From JAVBWI01 sp036677445 (GTDB taxonomy: Bacteria > Bacillota > Clostridia > Christensenellales > CAG-138): a DNA stretch of 64,000 bases. Below are positions 41,848-50,193 of this stretch, one piece after another; positions within the stretch are counted from its first letter, which is position 1; the number at the start of each line of letters is the position of its first letter. The notes beneath the pieces were generated by a model. The model was not told the DNA's origin. It made no database searches and was given only the letters and a program-made list of their open reading frames with translations. Location: the NCBI GenBank assembly GCA_036677445.1, contig JAVBWI010000017.1, positions 248,001-312,000 of the forward strand. Direction: 5' to 3'. Position numbers and translations under genes: made by a program.

Positions 41848-42336
41848 ATGAATCATACTTACCGTTCGCATCCCTATCGGATGAATACGCCAATAGACGA
41901 CGTGAATTTTAAAAAGCAGTTTACAAGGTTCGATGATTACGGACCCGGGCCGTTTGTGGTAAACATTGAGGCGGTTACGGAAAGAAATAATACGTTCCGC
42001 ACCGCTTTGTGGACAGGCAAGCACCTGCAGCTTACACTGATGAGCATCGACGTCGGAGAAGACATCGGCTTGGAAATCCATCCCGACGTCGATCAATTCT
42101 TGCGCATTGAAGAAGGCCGGGGGCTTGTGAAAATGGGCTGCAGAAAAGACCAGCTGGATTTCCAGCAGGAAGTCTGTGACGGCTTTGCAATTCTCATACC
42201 CGCGGGCACATGGCACAACCTGATCAACACCGGGTACACACCGCTGAAATTGTACTCCATTTATGCCCCGCCGCAGCACAAGCCCGGTACCGTTCATGAA
42301 ACAAAGGCGGTTGCCGAGGCGCAGGAGCATTACTAG
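41848..42336 (+). CDS. Cupin-domain protein
   Basis: A 162-residue single-domain cupin. Motif 1 is LEIHPDVDQFLRIEEGRGLV and motif 2 LIPAGTWHNLINTGYTPLKL, giving His/Glu/His metal ligands. QLTLMSIDVGEDIGLE precedes motif 1, as in a widespread Firmicutes group of unknown substrate. GAGGAGGGG precedes the ATG. It is probably a single gene. Confidence 0.9.
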   Translation: MNHTYRSHPYRMNTPIDDVNFKKQFTRFDDYGPGPFVVNIEAVTERNNTFRTALWTGKHLQLTLMSIDVGEDIGLEIHPDVDQFLRIEEGRGLVKMGCRKDQLDFQQEVCDGFAILIPAGTWHNLINTGYTPLKLYSIYAPPQHKPGTVHETKAVAEAQEHY

Positions 42337-42443
42337 GCGTATGCCGTTTGACAAACGCTTTTGGTTTGAAGGGCTTACCCGTGGGGAAAGCCCTTTTTTG
42401 ATATCGTTTGAGATATCTTTGTGAAATTCCTCACAAAACGCGC

Positions 42444-42472
42444 TTGACAAGAAAAAAGCAAGCCCGTATACT
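42444..42472 (+). promoter_or_regulatory. Strong sigma-A promoter of the tetR gene
   Basis: Consensus TTGACA (42444) and TATACT (42467) with a 17-nt spacer, 60 nt before the TetR start. Confidence 0.8.
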
Positions 42473-42479
42473 TCAATTA

Positions 42480-42497
42480 TGGCTGACCGGTCAGTCA
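42480..42497. promoter_or_regulatory. Probable TetR operator
   Basis: An 18-bp palindrome TGGCTGACCGGTCAGTCA with one mismatched pair, centred on GACCGGTC. It begins 8 nt after the -10 box, so a bound repressor would block the promoter. The TGACYGGTCA-like core is typical of TetR/AcrR sites; autorepression is inferred. Confidence 0.75.
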
Positions 42498-42533
42498 TAA
42501 ACGGGCACAAAATAAAACTGCGCAGGAAAAAAT

Positions 42534-43106
42534 ATGAGTATAACGGATAAGCGTATTCAAATCATTACGTCCGCAATTGATCTGTTCGTGCAAAAGGGCT
42601 TCGACATCGTTTCCGTTCAGGAGATCGCCGAAGCGGCGGAAGTCGCAAAGGGAACCATCTATCTTTACTTCCCGTCAAAGGACGCGCTGATCGACGGGGT
42701 GTTCGACTATTGCCACGAACGCAACGTACAGGCTTGCGACGAAGGATTGGACGAAGAACCAACGGCCATCGGCAAGCTCCAGAAACGCATGAGAAACGCG
42801 CTTCTTTGGGGCTTTACGCACAGTAAGGAAGCAATTGTAGAGCAAATGTATCTGCGCACGCCCGGAAGGGGCCCGGGGACGCGGTATACGCAGCAGGCGA
42901 AGCACGTCGCATCGGTGGATAAAATCATACGCGCCGGCACCGCGGCGGGGGAGCTCAAGCAAGCGCCCAGCCCCTTGCTCGGCGAGGCGTTTTTCGGTAT
43001 CGGCGGCGCGTATTACTACTTCTTTCGGGAACATCCCGAGGCGATCGACGACGAGAACATATGGAGGCTCTGCATGCAGATGGTGCGCGACTGTCTGCTC
43101 AGATAA
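42534..43106 (+). CDS. TetR-family transcriptional regulator
   Basis: A 190-residue TetR regulator. The HTH (about 8-55) has ITSAIDLFVQKGFDIVSVQE and AEVAKGTIYLYFPSKDALID. The rest is a helical ligand domain (EAFFGIGGAYYYFFREHPEA). It is preceded by a strong promoter and palindromic operator and followed 21 nt later by the FMN-binding reductase gene, its likely target. Confidence 0.93.
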   Translation: MSITDKRIQIITSAIDLFVQKGFDIVSVQEIAEAAEVAKGTIYLYFPSKDALIDGVFDYCHERNVQACDEGLDEEPTAIGKLQKRMRNALLWGFTHSKEAIVEQMYLRTPGRGPGTRYTQQAKHVASVDKIIRAGTAAGELKQAPSPLLGEAFFGIGGAYYYFFREHPEAIDDENIWRLCMQMVRDCLLR

Positions 43107-43127
43107 AAGATGAGGGGGTAATTGTTG

Positions 43128-44978
43128 ATGAAAAAGAATATTTGGATCAAATCGCTCACGCTGGCGCTGTGCGCAATGCTGCTGCTTTCCCTTGCGGCAT
43201 GCTCGCAGCCGGCAGCGGCGGAGCCTACGCCTGTGCCAGCGCAGCCGGAACCGGCTGACGAGCCCGCGCTCTATACGCCGGGCACCTATACTGGAAAGGT
43301 GGAACACGCCTACCACGGGCCGCTCACCGTGGAAGTAACGGTCAGTGAAGACGCCATAACGGATATCCGGGTCGTCGAGCAAAGCGAAACGTACGGCATA
43401 GGCTCCAACGCGGTGGAGCAGATGCCCACCCGCATACTCGAAGCGCAGAGCCTTGGCGTGGATACCCTGTCCGGCTGTACCATCAGCAGCGCGTCCGTCG
43501 TGGCGGCGGTCAAAAACGCGCTCGAGCAGGCGGGAGCCGATCTCGCGGCGCTTTTGCAAAAGCCGGAAGCGGCCGCACCCGCGGATATTGAAAAAGAAAC
43601 CGATGTGGTCGTGGTCGGCGGCGGCATGGCCGGCCTTGCCGCGGCGCTTGGCGCGGCGGAAAGCGGCGCGAAAGTCATTCTGCTGGAAAAAGCCGCGTTT
43701 ACCGGCGGTGCGTCCGCCACGAGCGGCGGCGAAATACTCGCTGCGGGCACCTCCGTGCAGGAGGCCGCGGGCATTGCGGATACCGCGCAGTCCCTGGTGG
43801 ATTACTGGCTGGAAAAAGGCGAGGGCGGCGTCAACGAGGAAATGGTGACCTATGTCGGCCTCACCGCGCCCGCGACCATCGATTGGCTGATGAGCATGGG
43901 TACAAAACTGGAAATGGAAACGCCCACTTCCATGCCGTGGCAGGATCCCATGCGCTGCCATAAGACGGCGGAAGGCGTCGCCTCCACCACCGGCACGGGC
44001 GGCGGCGTCGGCTTCACCATCCCCATGACGAAGGCTGCCGAAAAGCTGGGCGTGGAATTTCTGTATGAAACGCCCGCGCAGCAGCTCATTATGGACGGCG
44101 CGGCCGTCGTAGGCGTGGAGGCCATGACCAAGCAGGGCGGGAAAGTGACCATCAAGGCCAAGAACGTGATACTCGCTACCGGCGGCTTTGACGGCAACGA
44201 TGAGATGATGAAGCAGTACGCCCCGCTCGTGATGGGACGCAGCGGCGTTATGCAGCAGCACAACGGCGACGGGCACCGCATGGCGGAAGAGGCGGGCGCC
44301 GAGATGGTATACCGTCCCTCCGGCGTGGTGGCGCTCGCGTTCGATTACGGCCCGACCGGACTTACGATGGCGGACGTTTTCGGGCAGTATCTGTATGTTC
44401 TGCCCAACGGCGAGCGCTTTATGGACGAGTCGGATTACTGGTTCATGCGCAGCGGCAACCTCATCAAGAACAACACGTCGTTCTACTGGACCGTCGTTCC
44501 CGCGGACTGCGGCATAGAAAACCTTGATGCGGCTGTCGAGGCCGGCAACGCCAAGAAGGGCGAGACCATCGCGGCGCTGGCGGAACAGGTGGGCGTGGAT
44601 CCCGCGACGCTCCAGGCTACTGTGGACCGGTATAACGAACTGTGCAAGGCCGGAAAAGACTCCGATTTCGGCAAGACCGACGAGCACATGAAAAAGCTGG
44701 GCATAGAGGGCGGCAACCTCAACGCCATTGAAAACGGCCCGTTCTATGCCATCAACTGCGCGCTGGTGAGCATTTCGGGCACGCTGGGCGGCCCGAAGAT
44801 CAATTTGGACGGGCAGGTCGTCGGAACGAACGGCGAAGCCATCAAGGGGCTTTACGCGGCGGGCGAGCTCGCCAACACGGAGTTCTATAACATCTACTAT
44901 CCCTGCAGCGGCTCGTCGCTGGAGTATTGCGCGACGATGGGCAGGCGCACGGGCGAACACGCCGCGAAGAATTTTTAA
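43128..44978 (+). CDS. FMN-binding, FAD-dependent fumarate/urocanate reductase-like lipoprotein
   Basis: A 616-residue surface flavoprotein. Lipobox LAAC (Cys25), then an FMN-binding domain (about 50-140) with DTLSGCTIS, where Thr118 is the expected ApbE attachment site (usual SGAT). Then a flavoprotein subunit of the fumarate-reductase superfamily: VVVVGGGMAGLAAALGAAES binds FAD, and GGASATSGGE, GGVGFTIPM and YAAGELANTEFYN follow. No CxxCH haem motif is present, so electrons must come through FMN. The acceptor (fumarate, urocanate, cinnamate or similar) is unknown. The start at 43128 has GAGGGGG upstream. Confidence 0.92.
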   Translation: MKKNIWIKSLTLALCAMLLLSLAACSQPAAAEPTPVPAQPEPADEPALYTPGTYTGKVEHAYHGPLTVEVTVSEDAITDIRVVEQSETYGIGSNAVEQMPTRILEAQSLGVDTLSGCTISSASVVAAVKNALEQAGADLAALLQKPEAAAPADIEKETDVVVVGGGMAGLAAALGAAESGAKVILLEKAAFTGGASATSGGEILAAGTSVQEAAGIADTAQSLVDYWLEKGEGGVNEEMVTYVGLTAPATIDWLMSMGTKLEMETPTSMPWQDPMRCHKTAEGVASTTGTGGGVGFTIPMTKAAEKLGVEFLYETPAQQLIMDGAAVVGVEAMTKQGGKVTIKAKNVILATGGFDGNDEMMKQYAPLVMGRSGVMQQHNGDGHRMAEEAGAEMVYRPSGVVALAFDYGPTGLTMADVFGQYLYVLPNGERFMDESDYWFMRSGNLIKNNTSFYWTVVPADCGIENLDAAVEAGNAKKGETIAALAEQVGVDPATLQATVDRYNELCKAGKDSDFGKTDEHMKKLGIEGGNLNAIENGPFYAINCALVSISGTLGGPKINLDGQVVGTNGEAIKGLYAAGELANTEFYNIYYPCSGSSLEYCATMGRRTGEHAAKNF

Positions 44979-44983
44979 CCTTT

Positions 44984-45130
44984 TCGCAAAAGTGGTGTGC
45001 GCCACTTTTGCGAGATTCTCATACAGGTTCGCTCACCGCTCACCTGCATGCAAGGTGTCCACTCTGACGCACATGTCGTCAGAGTGGACGTACTTATATG
45101 GCTCCTACGTCGCTTATCGGTTAGCAGGGC
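44984..45130 (+). repeat. Modular hairpin element, C type, copy 2
   Basis: It starts 5 nt after the reductase stop. The palindrome is TCGCAAAAGTGGT/GCCACTTTTGCGA-type, the middle hairpin CAGGT/ACCTG, and the 3' hairpin GTCCACTCTGACG (45057)/CGTCAGAGTGGAC (45077) with loop CACATGT. It shares the downstream tail (GCTCCTACG, GTTAGCAG) with copy 1. Confidence 0.82.
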
Positions 45131-45172
45131 GGCGGAGCGCCCTGCTATGAGGGCGCAATAGGTTAAGATGTA

Positions 45173-45265
45173 AGGGGCTGCCTCAGATATAATCCAGGCA
45201 GCCTACTTTTCGCTATGGATAATGAAGAGCTTCTCTATCCCACGCATCAACACCCAAAGGAGGGT
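45173..45265 (+). repeat. D-type intergenic repeat, copy 1
   Basis: AGGGGCTGCCTCAGAT with an AGGCAGCC inverted partner, then CTTTTCGC and a tail ending CATCAACACCCAAAGG. The same layout is at 49931-50030. The first hairpin (GGCTGCCT/AGGCAGCC) looks like a terminator stem. Confidence 0.65.
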
Positions 45266-45454
45266 GGCAACGCACAGGCTTGGGTATTACAGTTGATTAC
45301 GCGCGTACTATAGGGGGTGCGGGGGGCGAAGCCCGCCCGCTAATAAATAAAATAATCTTTCGTCGCCGCCATAGGCGGCGATACCATAAGAATGTTAGCC
45401 AATAATTTGCCTGCCGATCTTATCATTATTAAATTGCGCTGTCCTTATAACCCT
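45266..45454. other. Intergenic, no gene seen
   Basis: It contains a GCGGGGGGCGAAGCCCGC-type hairpin near 45319 and CGCCGCC-ATA-GGCGGCG (45365-45381). The second may end the CoA-transferase transcript, which arrives from the right. Confidence 0.4.
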
Positions 45455-46963
45455 TTATACTTCAAAATCCAACAGGTCGCGGATATCCTCCTTCTCGCGG
45501 ATGCCGGAGAATACCTCCTTGAGCCGGAGTCCCTTGGGCGTCAATTCGAACACGCACCGTTCGGTCACATACAGCACGGTTTGCCCGCGCGCGACGGCGT
45601 TCTCGGCGGAAAAGCTGATGGAGAGTATATCCCGCTTGAATTTTTTGAGCGAGCCTTCCCGTTCGATGCGTACCGTTTCCCCTTCCTGCTTTGCGATCAG
45701 GCCGCGCGTGGTGAAGGTGAGGCAGAACACCACCCGCTTTGTCGCGTTGGTGATGTTTGCAAAGCCGCCGATGCCCGCGAACTTATCCGGCAGGCGGTGG
45801 GCGTTGACATTGCCCAACCGGTCCACCTCCAGCCCGCCCATAAAACATACGTTTAGCCCGCCGCCGTCATAGAAATCGAACTGCGTGGCCATATAACAGA
45901 TCATATCCGCGCCGATGGTCGCGCCGAAGGAGACCCCGGGCGCGGGCAGGCCGCCCGTGCCGCCTGCTTCCACCGTGAGCGCGATATCCTTCAATATCCC
46001 CGCGTGGGAAGCGTGCTTGCCCACCATTTCGGGTATGCCGATGCCGATGTTGACGATATCACCGCGGCGAAGCTCCCGCATGGCGCGCGCGCCGATGATG
46101 TCGGGCGAATCGTCTTCGCCGGAGCGGCCGCGCGTATTGGCGGAGCTTAGCTGCGCCATCCAGTAATCCATATGCGTGGAAGGGACATGCACGTCGCCGG
46201 ACATCGTGTAGTTATAAGCGGCCTGCTTTTCGTCGGCGGGGCACACCACCACCGCGTCCACCAATATGCCGGGCACGATGACGTTCCACGGGCGGGAAAA
46301 CATATGGCTGACCCGCTCCACCTGCACGATCACCTTGCCGCCGTTACTTTTGGTGGCCTGCGCCAGCGCCAGCGCGTCCACGGTGACAAACTCGTTCTCA
46401 AACGTAATGTTGCCGTTAGGGTCGACTGTTGACCCCCGTATAAAGGCGACGTCCACCTCCGGCGTGCGGTAGGCGAGATATTCCTCGCCGTCCACTTCCA
46501 CAAGGCGCACCAGCTCTTCCCTAGATACTTCGTTGAGCGCGGGGCCGTCCAGCCGCGGGTCCACGAATATATTCAGCCCGATCTTGCTCAAATGCCATTT
46601 GCGCCCGCCCGCGGCGGCGCGTACGCAGTGGGACAATACGCCGAGCGGCATGTTATACGCTTCTATTTTATTCTCCCGCGCAAGCCGCATCACGGCCGGC
46701 ATGCTCATGTAATGCCCGGCGATGACGCGGTCCACCGCGCCCGCGGCCACATACCGGTCGGCATAGCGGTTCTCGTCCCATACGCCGAAGCCCGCCGCAC
46801 AAAAGAGCGTCAGGTTTTTCGGGTGGCCGGTACACAAAAAGCGTTCGGCTACCGCGTCATGCAGCGCGCCGGGGTTGGCCAGCGCCAAAAACGAATTGAT
46901 GGCCAGGCAGTCTCCGTCGTGTATCAGTTCTGCGGCCTGTTCGCCCGTCATGATTTGAAACAT
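45455..46963 (-). CDS. Acyl-CoA:acetate CoA-transferase (YdiF/propionate CoA-transferase type)
   Basis: A 502-residue class I CoA-transferase with both halves fused. The N-terminal half has CAAGFGVWDENRYADRYVAA and GNITFENEFVTVDALALAQ; the C-terminal half has NIGIGIPEMVGKHASHAGI and TVEAGGTGGLP, whose Glu is the expected acyl-CoA-forming residue. It exchanges CoA between acetate and a short-chain acyl group, as in butyrate or propionate fermentation. The start at 46963 has GGGAG 7 nt upstream. Confidence 0.92.
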   Translation of the reverse strand: MFQIMTGEQAAELIHDGDCLAINSFLALANPGALHDAVAERFLCTGHPKNLTLFCAAGFGVWDENRYADRYVAAGAVDRVIAGHYMSMPAVMRLARENKIEAYNMPLGVLSHCVRAAAGGRKWHLSKIGLNIFVDPRLDGPALNEVSREELVRLVEVDGEEYLAYRTPEVDVAFIRGSTVDPNGNITFENEFVTVDALALAQATKSNGGKVIVQVERVSHMFSRPWNVIVPGILVDAVVVCPADEKQAAYNYTMSGDVHVPSTHMDYWMAQLSSANTRGRSGEDDSPDIIGARAMRELRRGDIVNIGIGIPEMVGKHASHAGILKDIALTVEAGGTGGLPAPGVSFGATIGADMICYMATQFDFYDGGGLNVCFMGGLEVDRLGNVNAHRLPDKFAGIGGFANITNATKRVVFCLTFTTRGLIAKQEGETVRIEREGSLKKFKRDILSISFSAENAVARGQTVLYVTERCVFELTPKGLRLKEVFSGIREKEDIRDLLDFEV

Positions 46964-46979
46964 TGGCATTCTCCCTTAT

Positions 46980-47465
46980 TTAAGATTGCGCAAGTGCGGT
47001 CAGCGTATCCCCCTGCAAACGGTAAGTTGTCCATTCTTCCTGCGGCTGCGCGCCCAATGAAAGGTAAAACTCTATGCTGGGCTTGTTCCAGTCCAGGCAT
47101 GCCCACTCCAGCCGCCCGCATCCCTCTTTTACAGCGATGCGCGCAAGTTCCTTGAGCAGCGCTTTGCCAAGGCCCAGCCCGCGCGCCGGCGGGCGTACGT
47201 ACAGGTCCTCCAAATAAATACCCGCGCGGCCCAGGAAGGTGGAAAAGTTGTAGAAGTAAAGCGCGAAGCCCAGCGGCTCGCCGTCTCGTTCCGCGATGAT
47301 GGCCTGCGCGCGGTGCTGTACGAACATCCAGTCCTGTAAAATTTCTTCGGTTGCGACGACATTGTCCAGCATTTGCTCATATTCGGCCAGCTCGCGGATA
47401 AAACAGAGCAGCAGGGGAACGTCGGCTTGCGTTGCGAAGCGGATACTGTAATTGGTCTGCGGCAT
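46980..47465 (-). CDS. GNAT-family N-acetyltransferase
   Basis: A 161-residue GNAT enzyme resembling diamine acetyltransferases. Motif A is YLEDLYVRPPARGLGLGKAL, with WACLDWNKPSIEFYLSLGAQ near the C-terminus. AAGGAG lies 7 nt before the ATG. It precedes the CoA-transferase by 16 nt and probably shares its transcript. The substrate may be a polyamine or thialysine-like amine. Confidence 0.9.
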   Translation of the reverse strand: MPQTNYSIRFATQADVPLLLCFIRELAEYEQMLDNVVATEEILQDWMFVQHRAQAIIAERDGEPLGFALYFYNFSTFLGRAGIYLEDLYVRPPARGLGLGKALLKELARIAVKEGCGRLEWACLDWNKPSIEFYLSLGAQPQEEWTTYRLQGDTLTALAQS

Positions 47466-47525
47466 AGGTACTCCTTGTATAAGGGGATATTCCCCGTAAT
47501 ATTCGAGAGGGAGAAGCAGAACGTT

Positions 47526-48047
47526 TTAATACAGCCAGCTCGTTGGCACGAAGAATATGTAGGGCGCCGTGAGCAGAGCGAGCAGCAGGGCGGCCTTTTT
47601 GCGCTGCACATCCTCCGTCGGCCATTTTTTCAGGGCGATTTTGTAGTTGAATATGTAGATCAAAAAGCCGGATAAAGCGACCGCCAGCAATACGAAGAGG
47701 AATGCGTAGATATTCTTAAACGGGTTATACGCGACGGCGCTTGCGATGTTTTCGTAAAACCAGCGACCCAATGCGGAAGATTCGTCAATCACATGGTGCG
47801 CAAATTGGGTGAACAGCAGCAGAACAGTGCCTATGATATCCGCCAGGAAACCAAAGCCCCATACCTTTAATATGCTCTGCTTATACAGTAATTTGCGGCT
47901 GCCTAATTTACATACCGCGAAGGCCAGCAAAAGCACCAACGAGTCGATAACGAAATTGGCGGGCAGTACGACGATCCATGCCGCCGGGAACAGCAGTAAA
48001 AACCAAACGGGAAAAATCACGTTGTACAGCGTTACAGTTTTATGCAC
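47526..48047 (-). CDS. Membrane protein of unknown function
   Basis: A protein of about 173 residues with four or five membrane helices (VIFPVWFLLLFPAAWIVVL, FVIDSLVLLLAFAVCKL, GFLADIIGTVLLLFTQFAH, IYAFLFVLLAVALSGFLIYI). The start is uncertain: I favour GTG at 48047 because a likely -10 (TATACT, minus strand 48088-48083) lies just upstream, making a GTG at 48092 unlikely. It is followed by GNAT and CoA-transferase genes on the same strand. Family not recognised. Confidence 0.7.
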   Translation of the reverse strand: MHKTVTLYNVIFPVWFLLLFPAAWIVVLPANFVIDSLVLLLAFAVCKLGSRKLLYKQSILKVWGFGFLADIIGTVLLLFTQFAHHVIDESSALGRWFYENIASAVAYNPFKNIYAFLFVLLAVALSGFLIYIFNYKIALKKWPTEDVQRKKAALLLALLTAPYIFFVPTSWLY

Positions 48048-48263
48048 GGGTATGCGAACCCCATTTCTATATTTGTGTATACAGTATAACACATATGTGG
48101 CCGCAGGTCAGGCATGGACGGCGGGCAACCCTCGGGGGCATGTTCATGCGATGCGCTTGCGCCGCCCGTACAGGAAAAGGCCCCCAATTTCTCTGCGTTT
48201 TGCGGTTTTTCCGCCGTAAAGGAATGAATATGCCGCATATATGGCGCAAACTGAAAATATTCC
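48048..48263. promoter_or_regulatory. Divergent promoter region
   Basis: Minus strand: CTGACC (48111-48106), 17 nt, TATACT (48088-48083), for the membrane-GNAT-CoA-transferase unit. The remainder shows no gene. Confidence 0.4.
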
Positions 48264-48293
48264 TTGAAACATGCGAAATATATAAGATATAAT
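48264..48293 (+). promoter_or_regulatory. Sigma-A promoter of the symporter gene
   Basis: TTGAAA (48264) and TATAAT (48288) with an 18-nt spacer. Its place over the first codons of a longer possible frame supports the downstream GTG start at 48348. Confidence 0.7.
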
Positions 48294-48347
48294 AGCAAAG
48301 TCATATCAATTTCATTTTATAAATTTTTATTATGGGGGGATGATTGG

Positions 48348-49907
48348 GTGAACTCGAATTCGATTCAGGTACTCATTACCATGGGCCTGTACATGCTCGT
48401 CGTGATCGGAATCGGCCTGTACTATGCCAAAAGGGCGAACCAGAGCTCGGAGCACTACTTTCTTGGCGGCAGAAGCCTGGGGCCGTGGGTAACGGCCATG
48501 AGCGCGGAGGCTTCGGATATGAGCGGCTGGCTGCTCATGGGCCTTCCCGGCGTAGCTTACTGGTGCGGCCTGGCCGACGCGTTTTGGACGGCGCTGGGCC
48601 TTGCCATCGGCACATACCTGAACTGGCTGCTCGTTGCCAAGCGTTTGCGCCGGTATTCGGAAATTTCGGGCAATGCCATTACCATACCGGAGTTTTTCAA
48701 CAACCGCTTCCATGACAAGAAAAATGTCATCATGAGCATTGCGGCCCTGTTCATACTGGTGTTCTTTACCGTGTATGCTTCCAGCTGCTTCGTGACCTGC
48801 GGCAAGCTGTTCAGCACGTTGTTCGGGTTCTCTTATCAGAGCATGATGATCATAGGCGCGGTATTCGTGATCGTGTATACGTTCCTTGGCGGATTTCTGG
48901 CCGAGAGCGCCTCGGACTTTATGCAGGGCATCGTCATGATCATTGCCCTTGTGGTGGTGCTTAGCGTATCCACCGCTGCCGCGGGCGGCGTCGACGCCGT
49001 TGTGACCAACATCGGGAAAATCCCGGGCTTCCTCGAATTCTTCGGCATTGCCAGCCCCACCGTGGCGGATGGCGTGCAGCAGACCGTAAACGGCGCCGCC
49101 GCATTCGGCGAAGCCGGGTCGTACGGGTTCCTCACCGTCATATCCACCATGTCCTGGGGTCTTGGGTATTTTGGCATGCCGCAGGTGCTGCTGCGGTTTA
49201 TGGCCATCCGCAAATCCAGCGAATTGAAGAAGTCCCGCCGTATCGGCACCGTCTGGGCAATTATCTCCATGGCGGCCGCAGTCATCATAGGCCTTGTCGG
49301 CAGGGCGCTGTATCCTACCGCGCTCATGACCGCCAGCCAGTCGGAAAGCGTGTTCATACTCATCTCCACCAACCTGCTGCCGCCGCTTGTCGCGGGCCTC
49401 GTGATGGCGGGCATACTCGCCGCCACCATCAGCTCCTCGGATTCGTATCTGCTCATCGCGTCCTCCGCATTCGCGAAGAACATTTATCAGGGGCTGCTGA
49501 AAAAGCAGGCGACGGAAAAACAGATTATGACCGTCTCGCGGCGCGCTTTGCTGGCTGTCGCATTGATTGGCATACTCATTGCGCTGGATGAAAACAGCGT
49601 TATATTCAAGGTCGTTTCCTTCGCCTGGGCGGGCTTTGGCGCAACCTTCGGGCCGCTCATGCTGTTCTCGCTGTTCTGGAAGCGGACAACGCGCGCGGGC
49701 GCCATTTCCGGCATGTGCGCGGGCGCCGCCATGGTATTTATCTGGAAGCTGCTGATCCGCCCGATGGGCGGCCTGCTGGGTATCTACGAGCTGATGCCCG
49801 CGTTCCTGTTCTCCTGCATCGTGATCGTGGTGGTGTCGCTCTTGACAGCGGAGCCTTCCGCGGAAATCCAGGCGGAGTTCGCAGAGGCGAAGGCCAGCGA
49901 AGCATAA
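48348..49907 (+). CDS. Sodium:proline symporter, PutP type
   Basis: A 519-residue sodium/solute symporter with about 13 helices. SSEHYFLGGRSLGPWVTAMS, GAEASDMSGWLLMGLPG-like sequence, SYGFLTVISTMSWGLGYFGMP and ILAATISSSDSYLLIASSAF (sodium-site Ser residues) identify the PutP subgroup. The start is GTG with GGGGGGA 7 nt upstream. Proline is the most likely substrate. Confidence 0.93.
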   Translation: MNSNSIQVLITMGLYMLVVIGIGLYYAKRANQSSEHYFLGGRSLGPWVTAMSAEASDMSGWLLMGLPGVAYWCGLADAFWTALGLAIGTYLNWLLVAKRLRRYSEISGNAITIPEFFNNRFHDKKNVIMSIAALFILVFFTVYASSCFVTCGKLFSTLFGFSYQSMMIIGAVFVIVYTFLGGFLAESASDFMQGIVMIIALVVVLSVSTAAAGGVDAVVTNIGKIPGFLEFFGIASPTVADGVQQTVNGAAAFGEAGSYGFLTVISTMSWGLGYFGMPQVLLRFMAIRKSSELKKSRRIGTVWAIISMAAAVIIGLVGRALYPTALMTASQSESVFILISTNLLPPLVAGLVMAGILAATISSSDSYLLIASSAFAKNIYQGLLKKQATEKQIMTVSRRALLAVALIGILIALDENSVIFKVVSFAWAGFGATFGPLMLFSLFWKRTTRAGAISGMCAGAAMVFIWKLLIRPMGGLLGIYELMPAFLFSCIVIVVVSLLTAEPSAEIQAEFAEAKASEA

Positions 49908-49930
49908 TACGTAAGCCAATATGCACAAAA

Positions 49931-50030
49931 AGGGGCTGTCTCAGATGCAAAAATCCGAGGCAGCCTTCTTTTTGCGATGGACAGTGTAAAATAGCAGTCT
50001 CTATACAGCTCATCAATTCCCAAAGGGCGG
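49931..50030 (+). repeat. D-type intergenic repeat, copy 2
   Basis: It begins AGGGGCTGTCTCAGAT, pairs with GAGGCAGCC, then has CTTTTTGCGATGGA and ends CATCAATTCCCAAAGGG. It follows the symporter stop by 23 nt and probably terminates it. Confidence 0.65.
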
Positions 50031-50193
50031 GTTTCCCCGCTGACTTTCACCGGCTTTCAGCCTGTGTTTTTTATCATCAACTACTTGGTAATATACATTT
50101 GCCAAGGATCAAAAGTATTTTATGAGCACAACGGGTTAACTCGTGTGAAAATAAAAACGATATTATATAAGTAATCAACTGCTTGGAGGCGTT

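Noticed and set aside
42675..45005. A 776-codon minus-strand frame opposite the flavin reductase
   Set aside because: It is rich in His and Arg and has no domain; it arises from codon bias of the real gene on the plus strand.
48330..49928. A 532-codon minus-strand frame opposite the symporter
   Set aside because: Hydrophilic mirror of a membrane protein with no motif; the plus-strand gene is certain.
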